Shown: one piece after another, positions 10,386 to 20,554 of the stretch | How the letters are laid out: every line of letters begins with the position of its first letter | Position numbering within the stretch: position 1 is the first letter of the stretch | Assembly: GCA_963835375.1 (NCBI GenBank) | Contig: CAWIGB010000025.1 | Coordinates: forward strand, 1 to 64,000 | Direction: 5' to 3' | DNA length: 64,000 bases | Source of the DNA: Salinisphaera sp963835375 | GTDB lineage: Bacteria > Pseudomonadota > Gammaproteobacteria > Nevskiales > Salinisphaeraceae | Notes under the pieces: generated by a model | The model's database searches: none | What the model was told of the DNA's origin: nothing | Seen by the model: the letters and a program-made list of their open reading frames with translations, nothing else | Translations under genes and position numbers: made by a program

Positions 10386-11450
10386 ATGCGTTACAACAAA
10401 CTGGGCAATACGGGCCTGTTCGTCTCCGAGCTGTGTCTCGGCACCATGACCTTCGGCGGCCAGGGCGAGCTCTGGAGCCAGATCGGCGATCTGCAGCAGG
10501 CCGACGCCGAGAAACTGGTCGGCCGGGCGCTGGATGCCGGCATCAACTTCATCGATACCGCCGATGTCTATTCCGAAGGCCAGTCTGAGATCATCACCGG
10601 GCAGGCGCTGAAGAACCTCGGCGTGGCGCGCGATGAGGTCGTGGTGGCCACCAAGGTGTTCGGCCCGACCCAGAGCAGCGGGCCGGCCGCGAGCGGTGTC
10701 AACACGCGCGGCGCGTCGCGCTATCACATCATGGAAGGCGTGAAGGCCAGCCTGAAGCGGCTGCAGCTCGATCATATCGATCTGTATCAGATTCATGGTT
10801 TCGATCCGGCCACGCCGATCGAGGAAACCGTGCGCGCGCTGCATACGCTGGTCGAGCAGGGCCACGTACGTTATGTCGGTGTGTCCAACTGGGCCGCCTG
10901 GCAGATCGTCAAGGCGCTGGGCATTGCCGAGCGTCATGGCTGGAACCGCTTCGAATCCCTGCAGGCGTATTACACGCTGGCCGGGCGTGATCTGGAGCGC
11001 GAACTGGCGCCGATGCTGGAAAGCGAGAATCTGGGGCTGATGGTCTGGAGCCCGCTGGCCGGCGGGCTGCTCAGCGGCAAGTACGACCGCGAAACCGAGG
11101 GCGAGGCCGGCAGCCGCCGCACGACCTTCGATTTCCCGCCGGTCGATCGCGAACGCGGCTTCGACTGCATCGACGTGATGCGCGAGATCGCCGACGCCAA
11201 GGGTGTTTCGGTGGCGCGTATCGCGTTGGCCTGGCTGCTGCACCAACCGGTGGTGACGAGCGTGATCGTCGGCGCCAAGCGGCCCGATCAGCTCGACGAC
11301 AACATCGGCGCCACCGAAGTCGATCTGTCCGACGACGAGCTCACGCGCTTGAATGAAGTCAGCGCGCTGCCGGATGAATACCCGGGCTGGATGCTGGAGC
11401 GTCAGGGCGGTTCTCGGCGCGAGCAAGTGGCCGAGTCGAACGGGCGTTGA
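10386..11450 (+). CDS. Aldo/keto reductase
   Basis: Intact, 354 residues. NADPH-dependent AKR barrel with the catalytic tetrad region GINFIDTADVYSEGQSE (Asp, Tyr), a Lys in DEVVVATKVFG, and HIDLYQIHGFDP (His). VGVSNWAAWQ and the C-terminal VTSVIVGAKRPDQL form the cofactor site. It resembles the YajO/voltage-gated-channel-beta-like group; the substrate is unknown. It stands alone on the plus strand with its own 130-bp upstream region and a short GAGG site before ATG 10386. Confidence 0.88.
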   Translation: MRYNKLGNTGLFVSELCLGTMTFGGQGELWSQIGDLQQADAEKLVGRALDAGINFIDTADVYSEGQSEIITGQALKNLGVARDEVVVATKVFGPTQSSGPAASGVNTRGASRYHIMEGVKASLKRLQLDHIDLYQIHGFDPATPIEETVRALHTLVEQGHVRYVGVSNWAAWQIVKALGIAERHGWNRFESLQAYYTLAGRDLERELAPMLESENLGLMVWSPLAGGLLSGKYDRETEGEAGSRRTTFDFPPVDRERGFDCIDVMREIADAKGVSVARIALAWLLHQPVVTSVIVGAKRPDQLDDNIGATEVDLSDDELTRLNEVSALPDEYPGWMLERQGGSRREQVAESNGR

Positions 11451-11526
11451 TCGATCCGGCGAGCCGGGCCTTGCCCGCCGTGGGCGGCCCGGCTAACGTT
11501 CGAGCACACCCTGGGCACGGTCGGCC

Positions 11527-12068
11527 ATGACCTTCATTCCGGAACTCGCGCCCCCTGGCCGACCGACGTGGGGCGCGTATTGCCTGCGGGATCGCCACCG
11601 CGATCACGTTGTGGGCCGCGCTGAGCGTGGCCGGGCTCGCTTTCGTCTTGTCACGCGTTGCGATGTTGTATGACCTGGTCCGGCTGGCCGGCGCGGCGTT
11701 CCTGGTCTATCTCGGCATCCGCATGCTGGTTTCGACCTGGCGTGGCCGGCCGGGGCAGCGCCGATGCCTGCTGCCACCAAGCGGGGATCGTTCAAGCGCG
11801 GTTTCCTGATCGGCATCACCAATCCGAAGTCGGCGGTTTTCTTCGGCAGCCTGTTCGCCACTATTCTGCCGGCTCACGCGCCGGACTGGGTCTACGGTGC
11901 CACCATCGCGCTGGCGGCCGGGACGGCTTTCGGCTGGTTCATGGCCGTGGCGCTGGCGTTTTCGCTCGGCCGGGTACAATGTCTGGTATGCCAGGGTCAG
12001 GCGTGCGATCGATACGGTCATGGGGGCGTTGTGAGATGCTGGGTTTGCGGCTCGCGGGCCTGGGTTGA
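11527..12068 (+). pseudogene. LysE/RhtB-family amino-acid exporter, broken
   Basis: Pieces of a six-helix LysE exporter occur in several frames. They include MTFIPELA; LADRRGARIACGIATAITLW; AGLAFVLSRVAMLYDLVRLA and YLGIRMLVSTWRG; then, after a shift near 11760, GSFKRGFLIGITNPKSAVFF and LFATILPAHAPDWVYGATIA. A further shift near 11985 gives YARVRRAIDTVMGAL and a final LGLRLAG. The helix-1 block with the family PGP motif is missing, which a single-base error cannot explain, so I call it a probable pseudogene even though other frameshifts nearby look technical. Confidence 0.65.
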
Positions 12069-12143
12069 GCACGCCGCGCTGGCGGGCGCCATCGACCGTC
12101 GCCGCCTTCAATCGTGCGGCTTTGGATCGAGCGAGGCCGCGGG

Positions 12144-12569
12144 TCAGTCGTCCGGCGTATGCCACCAGATTCGCAGGCGTTTCTCGCCGAATGCACGAGC
12201 CTTGTCCACATTCTTGCCCATGTAGATGTCGATAGTGTCGTGCACGTCGTCGGACGTCTTGTCGCGGACCACGAACTTCCGCTTGTAGCCTTCGATGGCC
12301 ACCGTGGTGCCATCGTCGAGGCCGCGGGCCACGAGGTCTGGTGACGCGGCGACGGTGTCCGGCCCGAGGTGATTGTTCCAGGCGCCGATGTGCGGGTGGG
12401 CGTCGGTCTCCCCGGGGACGTCGTTGTATGCCGTGACCGTCACCACCGTGGAATGATTGCCGGCAACGGCCGGCGCGCTGATGCCACTGCCCAGGACGAG
12501 CAGAGCGACGCCGAACAAAGGCCATTGGCATAAGGGCCGGTGGCCGGTTGCACGTCGTTGTCGGCGCAT
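12144..12569 (-). CDS. Secreted 3D-domain protein
   Basis: 141 residues: an N-terminal signal sequence (FGVALLVLGSGISAPAVA), then a 3D domain named for conserved aspartates. VTVTAYNDVPGETDAHPHIG and FVVRDKTSDDVHDTIDIYMG match the double-psi barrel seen in MltA-like and RpfB-like proteins, usually linked to peptidoglycan binding or cleavage. Probably periplasmic. Transcribed alone toward the broken exporter. No catalytic assignment is possible beyond the fold. Confidence 0.75.
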   Translation of the reverse strand: MRRQRRATGHRPLCQWPLFGVALLVLGSGISAPAVAGNHSTVVTVTAYNDVPGETDAHPHIGAWNNHLGPDTVAASPDLVARGLDDGTTVAIEGYKRKFVVRDKTSDDVHDTIDIYMGKNVDKARAFGEKRLRIWWHTPDD

Positions 12570-12754
12570 GATCTGGTTCTCCTGTGTCTGGATTCAGTCT
12601 AGACCATGCCGCGTCGTTCCACGGCGCCGGGGCGCGAGCGACCGTGATGCCAGAGGACTGCGGACAAGCACGCCGTGACCTACCCACTGTTGCGGATATG
12701 GGCAGCCGTACGCGCGCTCTACACTGACGTTCTTTCTTGAATCGCCCCATCGCT

Positions 12755-13704
12755 TTGAGCAAGAACATCGTGATCTTCTGCGATGGCACCAACGACCAGT
12801 TCGGCTCGGTGACCACCAACGTCGTTCATCTGCTGCGGCTCAGCGAACCCGATAACGATCGCCAGCGCGTGTTCTACGAGCCGGGCGTCGGGACGTTCGG
12901 TGCCAACATTTTCTCCCTGAACGTCGGCACATTTCTCGGCAAGCTGCTGGGTGCGGCTTTCGGTTACGGGCTGGCGCAGAATCTCGCCCGGGCCTATCGC
13001 TACCTGGTCGATACCCACGAGCCGGGCGATCGCGTGTTCATTTTCGGATTCAGTCGCGGTGCGTTCACGGCCCGCTCGCTGGCGCGCCTGGTGGATGCCG
13101 GCGGCCTGCCTCAACCCGGCGCAGGGCGGGTGGACACGATCGTCGCGGCGTATCTGGCCGGAGGCGCCGATGCCTTGCCGCAATATGCCAATGCGCGAAC
13201 CTGTCGACCGCATTTCGTGGGCGTCTGGGATACCGTGGCAGCGCTGGGTTTATTGCTGCGCTGGCATCGATTCGACGATCGCTGCCTCAGCCCGGGCGTG
13301 GCGAACGCGGCTCAGGCGCTGGCTATCGACGAGCAGCGCGCGGCCTTCGAGCCCACGCCGTGGCCCCTGCCCGCGCCCGATTCGGGGCAGCCGGTGAGCC
13401 AGGTCTGGTTCGCGGGCGTCCATAGCGACATCGGCGGCGGCTATCGCGATCGCGGATTGGCCAATATCACGTTGTACTGGATGCTCGAGCAGGCGCGAAG
13501 CCGTGGCTTGCGGCTGGCGGCCGGGGCGCCGCGCGAGCTACAGGCGACCCGTTCGCTCGCCGGCATGAATCCTACCGCGGATGCTGGCGCTTGGTCGGAC
13601 GCCATCGCCGGCGCATTCCCGTAGCGGCTTCGATTCATGCCAGCGTGCATCAGCGGCTGCAACACTGTGCTGACTACGATCCCGGCTACCTGATCGACCG
13701 CTGA
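12755..13704 (+). CDS. DUF2235 alpha/beta hydrolase (Tle1-like phospholipase family), frameshifted near end
   Basis: Begins SKNIVIFCDGTNDQFGSVTT, the typical DUF2235 start, with the nucleophile elbow FIFGFSRGAFTARSLARLVD (GxSxG) and the later acid/His blocks VGVWDTVAALGL and VWFAGVHSDIGGGYRDRGLA. A one-base loss near 13617 makes an early stop; the other frame continues SIHASVHQRLQHCADYDPGY to TGA 13704, giving about 317 residues. The likely start is a TTG (12755; 12737 is an alternative). Relatives include type VI secretion phospholipase effectors, but no immunity, VgrG or other T6SS gene is adjacent, so a housekeeping hydrolase is equally possible. Confidence 0.75.
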
Positions 13705-13742
13705 ACTGCGCCTCGCGTGCTGCCGGCGCTTACGCCGCTCGA

Positions 13743-14573
13743 TCAGACCGGCGCCCGATCCACGCGGTGCTGCAACGCCATCGCGGCCTGCGGTGCTCGT
13801 AGCTTGCCTTCGCGGATGAAATACACGAACACATCGCGCGGGGTCGAGGCCGGCTCATCGGCATCGTCGGTGAGCGGTAGGTCGTCGGCCATATCGCCTT
13901 GCGCCCAGGCCTCGACGCGATGGGCCCATGCATCGAGCGCGTGTTCGCTGTAGCCGGTCGCGATCGAAGCATCGCCGTGCTGTAACCGGGCATAAACGAA
14001 ATCGGCCGTACGGTCGGCGATGGCCGGGTAGTCGTCGCTGTCGGCATAGACGATGGCCGCATTGGCCTTGCGGCAAAGCCGAACGGCCTCGGCACAAACA
14101 AAGCTGGGGTGGCGCAGCTCCACGGCGTGGCGCAACGCGATCCCGTTCTGTCGGGTGGGCAGCAGATCGAGAAACGCGGCCCATTCATCGGCATCGAAGA
14201 CTTTGCTCTCCGGCAGTTGCCACAGAATCGGGCCGAGACGATCGCCCAGCTCGGTGATGCCGGATTCGAGAAAGCGCGCCACCCCGCCGCCGGCCTCGGC
14301 CAGGTCGTGCCGGCCGACGACATAACGCGGCGCCTTCAGGGATAAGACGAAATCCGCCGGTGTCTCCTCGGCCCAACGAGCGAAGGTCGCCGGCTTCTGG
14401 GTGCGATAGAACGTGCCATTGACCTCGATCGTTGCCAGTTCGCTGGCGGCATGAGCGAGCTCCTGCTTCTGCGGCAGGCTCTCGGGATAGAAGGTGCCGC
14501 GCCAGGGTTTGTAGGTCCAGCCGCCGATGCCGCAGCGGATCCGGCCTGACCCCCTGCGATGTGCAATGGACAT
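13743..14573 (-). CDS. DUF72 (YecE-like) protein
   Basis: Intact, 276 residues. It has the DUF72 TIM-barrel pattern: RCGIGGWTYKPWRGTFYPES at the start, ATIEVNGTFYRTQKPATFAR, FVLSLKAPRYVVGRHDL, ALRHAVELRHPSF and FVYARLQHGD. Molecular function in bacteria is not settled; some members have been suggested to act on nucleic acids or sugars. Convergent with the DUF2235 gene and without functional neighbours. Confidence 0.85.
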   Translation of the reverse strand: MSIAHRRGSGRIRCGIGGWTYKPWRGTFYPESLPQKQELAHAASELATIEVNGTFYRTQKPATFARWAEETPADFVLSLKAPRYVVGRHDLAEAGGGVARFLESGITELGDRLGPILWQLPESKVFDADEWAAFLDLLPTRQNGIALRHAVELRHPSFVCAEAVRLCRKANAAIVYADSDDYPAIADRTADFVYARLQHGDASIATGYSEHALDAWAHRVEAWAQGDMADDLPLTDDADEPASTPRDVFVYFIREGKLRAPQAAMALQHRVDRAPV

Positions 14574-14770
14574 GAGAACGGTGGCACGGGGAAACGCTGA
14601 TCCGAGACTAGCACTGCCCGCCGGTCGGTATGAATGGCCGAGCTGGCCGCCGATCGGTCTTCAGAAGAGCGGGCGAGTGGAATGCCGCATATCAACCTGA
14701 ATCGGCCCTCAAGACCGGCCGCGTGCGGCCGTTAACAGGCTCGCTCTCCGATTCGTTCCTCGAGGTTTTG

Positions 14771-16663
14771 ATGCGGCATTCTCTACGCGCTCGTATTCTG
14801 GCGATCTGTATCGCGATCATTGTGTTGTCGTTGATCGTGATCGGCGCTGCCACCTGGCGCGTGATGAACGCTTATAACAATCAGAGCATCGTCGATAATC
14901 TCAAGTCGATCGCGACCGGTCACGTCATGGCCATCGCCGAATGGAGCAATACCGAGAAACGCTTGGTGGCATCGATCGGGCAGCGGGCGCTCCAGCCCGA
15001 TGCGGCATCGTCGATGGCGCTGATCAAAAAGGCCAGCCAGTTCTCCATGGTATACGCGGGATATCCCGACGGCCGGTTCGTCTCGGGCAGCCACTGGACG
15101 CCACCGCCCGGTTTTCAGCCGACGCAGCGCATCTGGTACAAGCAGGCGGTCAAGGCCGGACATACCGTGGCGACCGAGCCGTATATGGATGCGGCCACCC
15201 ATGCGCTGGTCGTGCCGTTCGCCAGCCCGGTCATGGACGGAGGCCGTCTGGCTGCAGTCGTGGCGGCCGATATGCCGCTCGATCGTGTCGTCGCCAACGT
15301 GAAGGCGATCAAGCCGACGGCGCATAGCTACGCCTTTCTGGTCGATGGTCAGGGTACAGTGATCGCCCACCCTGATACCGACCTCGCGTTGAAGTCCGCG
15401 ACCGAGATCGACCCCAGGCTGACCGCGCAGTGGATCAGCCAGGCGGCTTCCAGCGGGCGAGTGCGCCAGGTCAGCCTCAATGGCGTGAATGAGCGGGTGC
15501 TCGCCGAGGCCATCCCGAATACCGACTGGACGCTGGTGGTCGCCATGAACGAGCGTGAGGCATTGGCCGGTTTGCACAGCGCGGGACAGACGATGTTGGT
15601 TGCGCTGCTGATCACGGCGCTGATCGCCGCCGCGATTCTCTGGTTGGCGTTGACCCCGAGCTTCCGACGTTTGGCGAGTGCCCGCGATGCCCTCGACGAT
15701 ATCGCCTCGGGGGACGGCGATCTGTCGCGCCGTCTGCCGGTGCGCGGTCGTGATGAGATCGCCGGCATGGCCCGCGCTTTCAATGCCTTTGTCGAGCGCA
15801 TCAACGAAGTACTGCTGCATGTCCGCCAGACAAGCGAATCGGTGCGTACGGCTTCGGACGAGATCAGTCACGGCAATCAGGACTTGTCCCAGCGAACCGA
15901 AGAAACCGCGGCTCAACTGGAAGAGTCGGCGGCGGCAGTCGAGCAGCTCACCGGGACCGTCGAACAATCCGCCGCTTCCTCCCGCCAGGCCAGTCAGGTG
16001 GCCAGCGAAGCCGCGGAAACGGCACGTCAGGGTGGGCAGCGGATGCAGGCCGTGAATCAGGCGATGCAGCGCATGCACGATTCGGGCAAGCAGATCGCGG
16101 GCATTCTGGACATGATCGACACGATTGCGTTTCAGACCAATCTGCTCGCCCTCAATGCTTCGGTCGAAGCCGCCCGTGCCGGCGAACATGGGCGTGGTTT
16201 CGCGGTGGTCGCCGAGGAAGTGCGCGGTCTGGCCAATCGCAGTACGGAAGCCGCCAACGAGATCAAGACGTTGATTGCCGATTCCAGCCGGCAGACCGAG
16301 GTCGGTGTGGCGGAGACCGAGGCCGCTGATGGCGCCATGCAGGGTATCGTGCAGCAGATCGAGCACGTCAGCGGCATGCTGGTTGAAATCAGTGGCGCAG
16401 CCGACGAGCAGGCAGCCGGGATAGGACAGGTCAACAAGTCCGTCTCCCAGCTCGAGGGGATGACACAACAGAACGCGGCCCTGGTCGAACAGTCGGCGGC
16501 GGCCAGTGAAGCACTGCATCAGCAGGCGAGAGAGCTGGCGGCCAGCGTGGCGGCCTTCCGTCTGCGTGAGGCGACAGCCGAGCATGCAGGCCCGGGCGTG
16601 CATATATTGCCCGCGCGGGCCGAGGCCCCGGGCTGGGGGGAATCCGCGACTGCGGTTTCGTGA
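14771..16663 (+). CDS. Methyl-accepting chemotaxis protein (dCache_1-HAMP-MCP)
   Basis: 630 residues. A transmembrane helix near 10-30 is followed by a periplasmic Cache sensor (about 35-280: NQSIVDNLKSIATGHVMAIA, SYAFLVDGQGTVIAHPDTDL). A second membrane helix (TMLVALLITALIAAAILWLA), HAMP linker and a signalling coiled coil follow, with the conserved hairpin DTIAFQTNLLALNASVEAAR and GRGFAVVAEEVRGLANRSTE. The sensor resembles those for small organic ligands such as amino acids. Start ATG 14771 follows a GAGG site. No CheR/CheB pentapeptide is visible at the C-terminus. Stand-alone receptor. Confidence 0.9.
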   Translation: MRHSLRARILAICIAIIVLSLIVIGAATWRVMNAYNNQSIVDNLKSIATGHVMAIAEWSNTEKRLVASIGQRALQPDAASSMALIKKASQFSMVYAGYPDGRFVSGSHWTPPPGFQPTQRIWYKQAVKAGHTVATEPYMDAATHALVVPFASPVMDGGRLAAVVAADMPLDRVVANVKAIKPTAHSYAFLVDGQGTVIAHPDTDLALKSATEIDPRLTAQWISQAASSGRVRQVSLNGVNERVLAEAIPNTDWTLVVAMNEREALAGLHSAGQTMLVALLITALIAAAILWLALTPSFRRLASARDALDDIASGDGDLSRRLPVRGRDEIAGMARAFNAFVERINEVLLHVRQTSESVRTASDEISHGNQDLSQRTEETAAQLEESAAAVEQLTGTVEQSAASSRQASQVASEAAETARQGGQRMQAVNQAMQRMHDSGKQIAGILDMIDTIAFQTNLLALNASVEAARAGEHGRGFAVVAEEVRGLANRSTEAANEIKTLIADSSRQTEVGVAETEAADGAMQGIVQQIEHVSGMLVEISGAADEQAAGIGQVNKSVSQLEGMTQQNAALVEQSAAASEALHQQARELAASVAAFRLREATAEHAGPGVHILPARAEAPGWGESATAVS

Positions 16664-16736
16664 TAGCCGACCGGGTGGCCCGGGCCGATGTCATGGGATC
16701 GAGATTTCCACGGATCGTGGGAACATGAACGGCCCT

Positions 16737-17787
16737 CTTGATTAGGCTCGAAACTCAGCTGGGTCAGGAAATGACCCAGCGTCTCCGGATAATCAAGGCC
16801 ATGACGACCGAGGAGAGAGGTCATGGCGACGAATCGCGTCCAGATGCAGCCGGGGTTATCGATGCCCGAGTTCATGCAAAGGTATGGCACCGAAGCGCAA
16901 TGCGAGCAGGCCATAGCCGCCGCCCGTTGGCCGAGTGGCTTTGCTTGCCCGGCGTGTCGTGGCCGGCGGCATACGACGTTCGAGCGCGCCGGCCGCACGC
17001 ACTGGCAGTGCCAGCGGTGTCGACATCAGACGACGGTGACGTCCGGTACGATCTTCGCCTCGACCAAACTCCCCTTGACGACCTGGTTTCTGGCCATGCA
17101 TCTGATGACCCAGGCCAAGAACAACGTGTCGGCACTCGAGCTGCGACGCCAGCTCGGGGTAAGTTACCGATCGGCCTGGCGGATCAAGCAGAAACTGATG
17201 CAGGTGATGGTCGAGCGTGAATCCAGGCGCCAGTTGTCGGGGCGTGTCGAGATCGATGACGCCTACCTGGGCGGTGAGCGACCCGCTGAGCCCGGCCAAC
17301 ACGGCCGGGGATCGCCCAACAAGATCCCATTCGTTATGGCGGTCTCGACCGTGGACGAGGGCAAGCCGCATCAAGTCGTGATCTGCTGTATGCCCTTCAC
17401 ATCCGAGGCGGTGGCTGACTGGGCCAACGATGCACTGACGGCGGACACCGAGGCCGTATCGGATGGGCTGCCGGCGTTTCGGGCGCTGCGTGCGGAAGTC
17501 GCGAGTCATCTGGCGATCGTCACCGGCTCAGGCCGCGCCTCGGCCACCCATCCCGAGTTTCGATGGGTCAACATCATGCTGGGCAACCTCAAGAATGCGA
17601 TCACCGGCACCTACCACGCCTTCAAGTTTGCCAAGTACGCATCGCGCTATCTGGCCGACTTCCAGTACCGGTTCAACCGCCGCTATGACTTGCGTTCCAT
17701 CCTACTCCGGCTCATCCGCGCCACAGCCACCACCGCACCTTGGGCTGAAAACCGGATTAGGCTGGCTGAGTTTCGGGCCTAATCAAG
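16737..17787 (+). mobile_element. IS1595-family insertion sequence, complete, with target duplication
   Basis: 1051 bp. Both ends read CTTGATTAGGC(T/C)CGAAACTCAGC as inverted repeats with one mismatch over about 22 bp, and both are flanked by the 8-bp direct repeat ACGGCCCT (16729-16736 and 17788-17795). An 8-bp duplication is characteristic of IS1595. Intact ends and transposase suggest a recent insertion just after the chemoreceptor gene. Confidence 0.92.
16823..17782 (+). CDS. IS1595-family (ISXO2-like) transposase
   Basis: 319 residues, intact. The N-terminal zinc-binding region has the Cys pairs CPACRGRR and CQRCRHQT. The DDE/N catalytic domain opens with RVEIDDAYLGGERP (first Asp) and includes the ISXO2 features RWVNIMLGNLKNAITGTYHA and YLADFQYRFNRRYDL. 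It fills the element almost completely, with its stop 5 bp before the right end. Confidence 0.92.
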   Translation: MATNRVQMQPGLSMPEFMQRYGTEAQCEQAIAAARWPSGFACPACRGRRHTTFERAGRTHWQCQRCRHQTTVTSGTIFASTKLPLTTWFLAMHLMTQAKNNVSALELRRQLGVSYRSAWRIKQKLMQVMVERESRRQLSGRVEIDDAYLGGERPAEPGQHGRGSPNKIPFVMAVSTVDEGKPHQVVICCMPFTSEAVADWANDALTADTEAVSDGLPAFRALRAEVASHLAIVTGSGRASATHPEFRWVNIMLGNLKNAITGTYHAFKFAKYASRYLADFQYRFNRRYDLRSILLRLIRATATTAPWAENRIRLAEFRA

Positions 17788-17982
17788 ACGGCCCTTGGTC
17801 GAGTGCCATGCCGGCTGTTGTGGCCGGCGCGGACTGCGACGTCCGCCGCCGCGCCCTCGGCCAGCCATTCCATCCTGGAATTGCTTCGATGCGACGCATG
17901 GACGGGTTCGAGGTGCGGCCGGCATGCGGTATCCGGTGTTCGATCGGAGCCATCATCGTTAGCTTCAGGGCGCGCTCTCGAG

Positions 17983-19209
17983 TCAGTCCGGGCGGCCGAT
18001 CACGCCGCGCGCCTCGAGATCCGTGAGCATGACCTCATCCAGCCCGAGCCGCTCGCTCAGAATCGTGCCCGTATGCTCGCCGAGCGTGGGCGGCCCCAGC
18101 TCGGCGTTGAGCGTTTCGCCGCCAAACCGGATCGGGTTGCTGACCAGCGACACCTCTCGCCCGCTGGCGTGAGGGCGGTTGATGCGGACCTGGCGGGCGC
18201 GCGCCTGCGGGTCGTCGAAGACCTGTTCAAGCGTGTTGATCGGCCCCGACGGCACGCCGGCTGCCTCGAGTGCTGACAGCCATTCGGTGCGTGTCCCCTC
18301 GCGCAGACGCTCTGACAGGATCGGCACCAGCGTATCGCGATACGTGACGCGGGCGCTGTTGGTGGCAAAGCGCTTGTCGCCCGCCAACCCGGGTCGGGCC
18401 AGTACGTCGCACAGCCGGGCGAACTGAGCGTCGTTGCCGACTGCGATCACGATCTCTTCGTCGGCGGTCGGGAACACCTGATAAGGCACGATACTCGGGT
18501 GGGCGTTGCCGAGCCGCGGAGGGTTCATGCCGGTGGTGAGATAGGACAACGCCTGGTTGGCCATCACGCCGATCTGCACATCGAACAGCGCCATGTCGAT
18601 ATGCGTGCCTTCGCCGGTCAGCCGACGCTGATGCAGCGCAGCGAGGATCGCGTTGGCGCTGTACAGCCCGGTGAAGACATCGGCGAAGGCCACGCCCGCC
18701 TTCATCGGCTCGCCATCCGGTTCGCCGGTCACGCTCATGAGCCCGCTCATGGCCTGGATGAGGAAATCGTAGCCCGCGCGCTGTGCATAGGGCCCGGTCT
18801 GGCCGAAGCCCGAGATCGAGCAATAGACGAGCCCGGGATTGATCTCGTGCAGGCCGGCGTAGTCCAGGCCGTAGGCCGCGAGGCCGCCCACCTTGAAGTT
18901 CTCGACCAGCACATCGGCCTTGGCGGCCAGCCGCCGGATGAGGTCCTGACCTTCGGGCTTCGAGAAATCGACGCAGACCGAGTGCTTGCCGCGATTGGCC
19001 GACAGGAAATAAGACGATTCATCGGTGCCGTCAAGCCAGGGCGGTGCCCAGCGGCGGGTATCGTCGCCACTTCCGGGGCGTTCGATCTTGATGATCTCGG
19101 CGCCCATGTCGGCTAGCTGCTGGGTACACCAGGGACCGGCCAGCACGCGCGACAGATCGAGTACGCGAATGCCGTCGAGCGGGCGGGGTGTTTGTGCGAG
19201 GTCCGACAT
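17983..19209 (-). CDS. CaiB/BaiF family CoA-transferase, probable succinyl-CoA:glutarate CoA-transferase
   Basis: 408 residues, intact. Family III CoA-transferase: PLDGIRVLDLSRVLAGPWCT at the start, AEIIKIERPGSGDDTRRWAP, ENFKVGGLAAYGLDYAGL, GFGQTGPYAQRAGYDFLIQA, and the catalytic-Asp region HIDMALFDVQIGVMANQAL. It starts at ATG 19209, five bases after the stop of the acyl-CoA dehydrogenase gene, hence co-transcribed. That pairing is typical of glutarate activation followed by glutaryl-CoA dehydrogenation in lysine catabolism. Substrate is inferred from the neighbour. Confidence 0.85.
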   Translation of the reverse strand: MSDLAQTPRPLDGIRVLDLSRVLAGPWCTQQLADMGAEIIKIERPGSGDDTRRWAPPWLDGTDESSYFLSANRGKHSVCVDFSKPEGQDLIRRLAAKADVLVENFKVGGLAAYGLDYAGLHEINPGLVYCSISGFGQTGPYAQRAGYDFLIQAMSGLMSVTGEPDGEPMKAGVAFADVFTGLYSANAILAALHQRRLTGEGTHIDMALFDVQIGVMANQALSYLTTGMNPPRLGNAHPSIVPYQVFPTADEEIVIAVGNDAQFARLCDVLARPGLAGDKRFATNSARVTYRDTLVPILSERLREGTRTEWLSALEAAGVPSGPINTLEQVFDDPQARARQVRINRPHASGREVSLVSNPIRFGGETLNAELGPPTLGEHTGTILSERLGLDEVMLTDLEARGVIGRPD

Positions 19210-19214
19210 GAAGT

Positions 19215-20375
19215 CTACTTGAAGGTCTGGATGCCGGTCTGGGCCCGGCCGAGAATGAGCGCATGCACGTCGTGCGTACCTTCGCAGGTGTTCACGCTCT
19301 CCAGATTGAGCACGTGATGCATGATGCCGTATTCGATCAGGGTACCGTGGCCACCATGCATGTGGCGGGCGCTGCGGGCGATCTCCACCGCCTGGCCGCA
19401 ATTGTTGCGCCTGATCAGCGAGATCATTTCCGGTGCGTCCACGCCCTGGTCGAGCAGGCGGCCAGCCCGAGCGCGATCTCGGTCTTCATCTGCATGTCGC
19501 CCGGCTTCTTCTGGATCAGCTGATTGGCCGCCAGCGCGCGGCCGAACTGCTCGCGGTTCAGGACATAATCGCGGCTGCGCTGCCAACAGGCTTCGGCCGC
19601 GCCCATCGTGCCCCAGGCGATGCCGTAGCGGGCCTTGTTGAGACAGGCGAACGGGCCGGACAGGCCTGCGGCGCCGGGCAGCATCGCATCGTCGGGCGCG
19701 AACACGTCCCGCATCGTGATCTCGCCGGTGATCGAGGCGCGCAGCGACAGCTTGCCCTGCATTTCAGTAACCTCGAAACCCGCGGCCGGCAGATCGACCA
19801 GAAAGCCCTTGATCCAGTCGCCGTGCGCCTCGGATTTGGCCCACACCAGCACCACGTCGGGCGACCGGGCTGTTGCCGATCCATTTTTTGGCGCCGGTGA
19901 TCTGATAGCCGCTCTCGACCTTCACGGCGTGACTGGCCATGCAAGCCGGGGTCGGTTAGCCCGAAGCCGCCGACGTATTCGCCGCGCGCCAGCTTCGTCA
20001 GATAGTGCTGTTTCTGAGCCTTGCTGCCGAAGACCCCGATCGGGCGCATCACCAGCGACGACTGCACGCTCATCGCCGAGCGATAGCCCGGATCCTCCTG
20101 CTCGATCTGGCGCACGAAACGGCAGCAGGCGCCAGCCCGTAGGTGACATGGCCGAGCCCGCCCCGCCGTAGTCCGATGAAACGGTCGAACCTAGCAGACC
20201 GTTCTCGCCCATCTCGGTCATGATCTCGCGATCGAAGCGGCCGGCCTCGAAGGCTTCATAGACAAGCGGCTGGAGCTGGCGCTGGCAATAGACATGCGCC
20301 CGGTCACGAATCTCGCGCTCGGTGGCGGTGAGCTGGTTGTTCAGACGCAGCGGGTCGTTCCATTGGGAATCGGTC
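19215..20375 (-). CDS. gcdH: Glutaryl-CoA dehydrogenase, multiple frameshifts
   Basis: FAD enzyme oxidising and decarboxylating glutaryl-CoA to crotonyl-CoA. Recognisable pieces in order are WNDPLRLNNQLTATEREIRD, MTEMGENGLLGSTVSSDYGG, QEDPGYRSAMSVQSSLVMRP, KQHYLTKLARGEYVGGFGLT, YQITGAKKWIGNSPV and KARYGIAWGTMGAAEACWQR. The last are MISLIRRNNCGQAVEIARSA and LNLESVNTCEGTHDVHALIL (catalytic Glu). At least five single-base shifts (near 20165, 20130, 19935, 19865 and 19455) break it, each repairable by one base. No in-frame start codon is visible upstream of WNDPL, so the 5' end is uncertain. Probably functional in the organism. Confidence 0.78.
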
Positions 20376-20554
20376 GTGCGGCGGGCCTCGATAACGGGTC
20401 GTGTGCCAGAGCTAACACGCCGTGCAGGCAGCGCACAGAACAGACCGGGGTGGCGGTCAAGCCAGGAAGATCGCTGCGCGCCGGCACCAGCTCGCCTCGA
20501 CGGCGATCATATTGCAGGCTGGGCCTCAGCCCTGTTCCCAATAGGAGATTAATC

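Noticed and set aside
12755..13704. Type VI secretion phospholipase effector with immunity partner
   Set aside because: DUF2235 fits, but the neighbours are DUF72 and a 3D-domain protein; no VgrG, PAAR, adaptor or immunity-like gene is adjacent.
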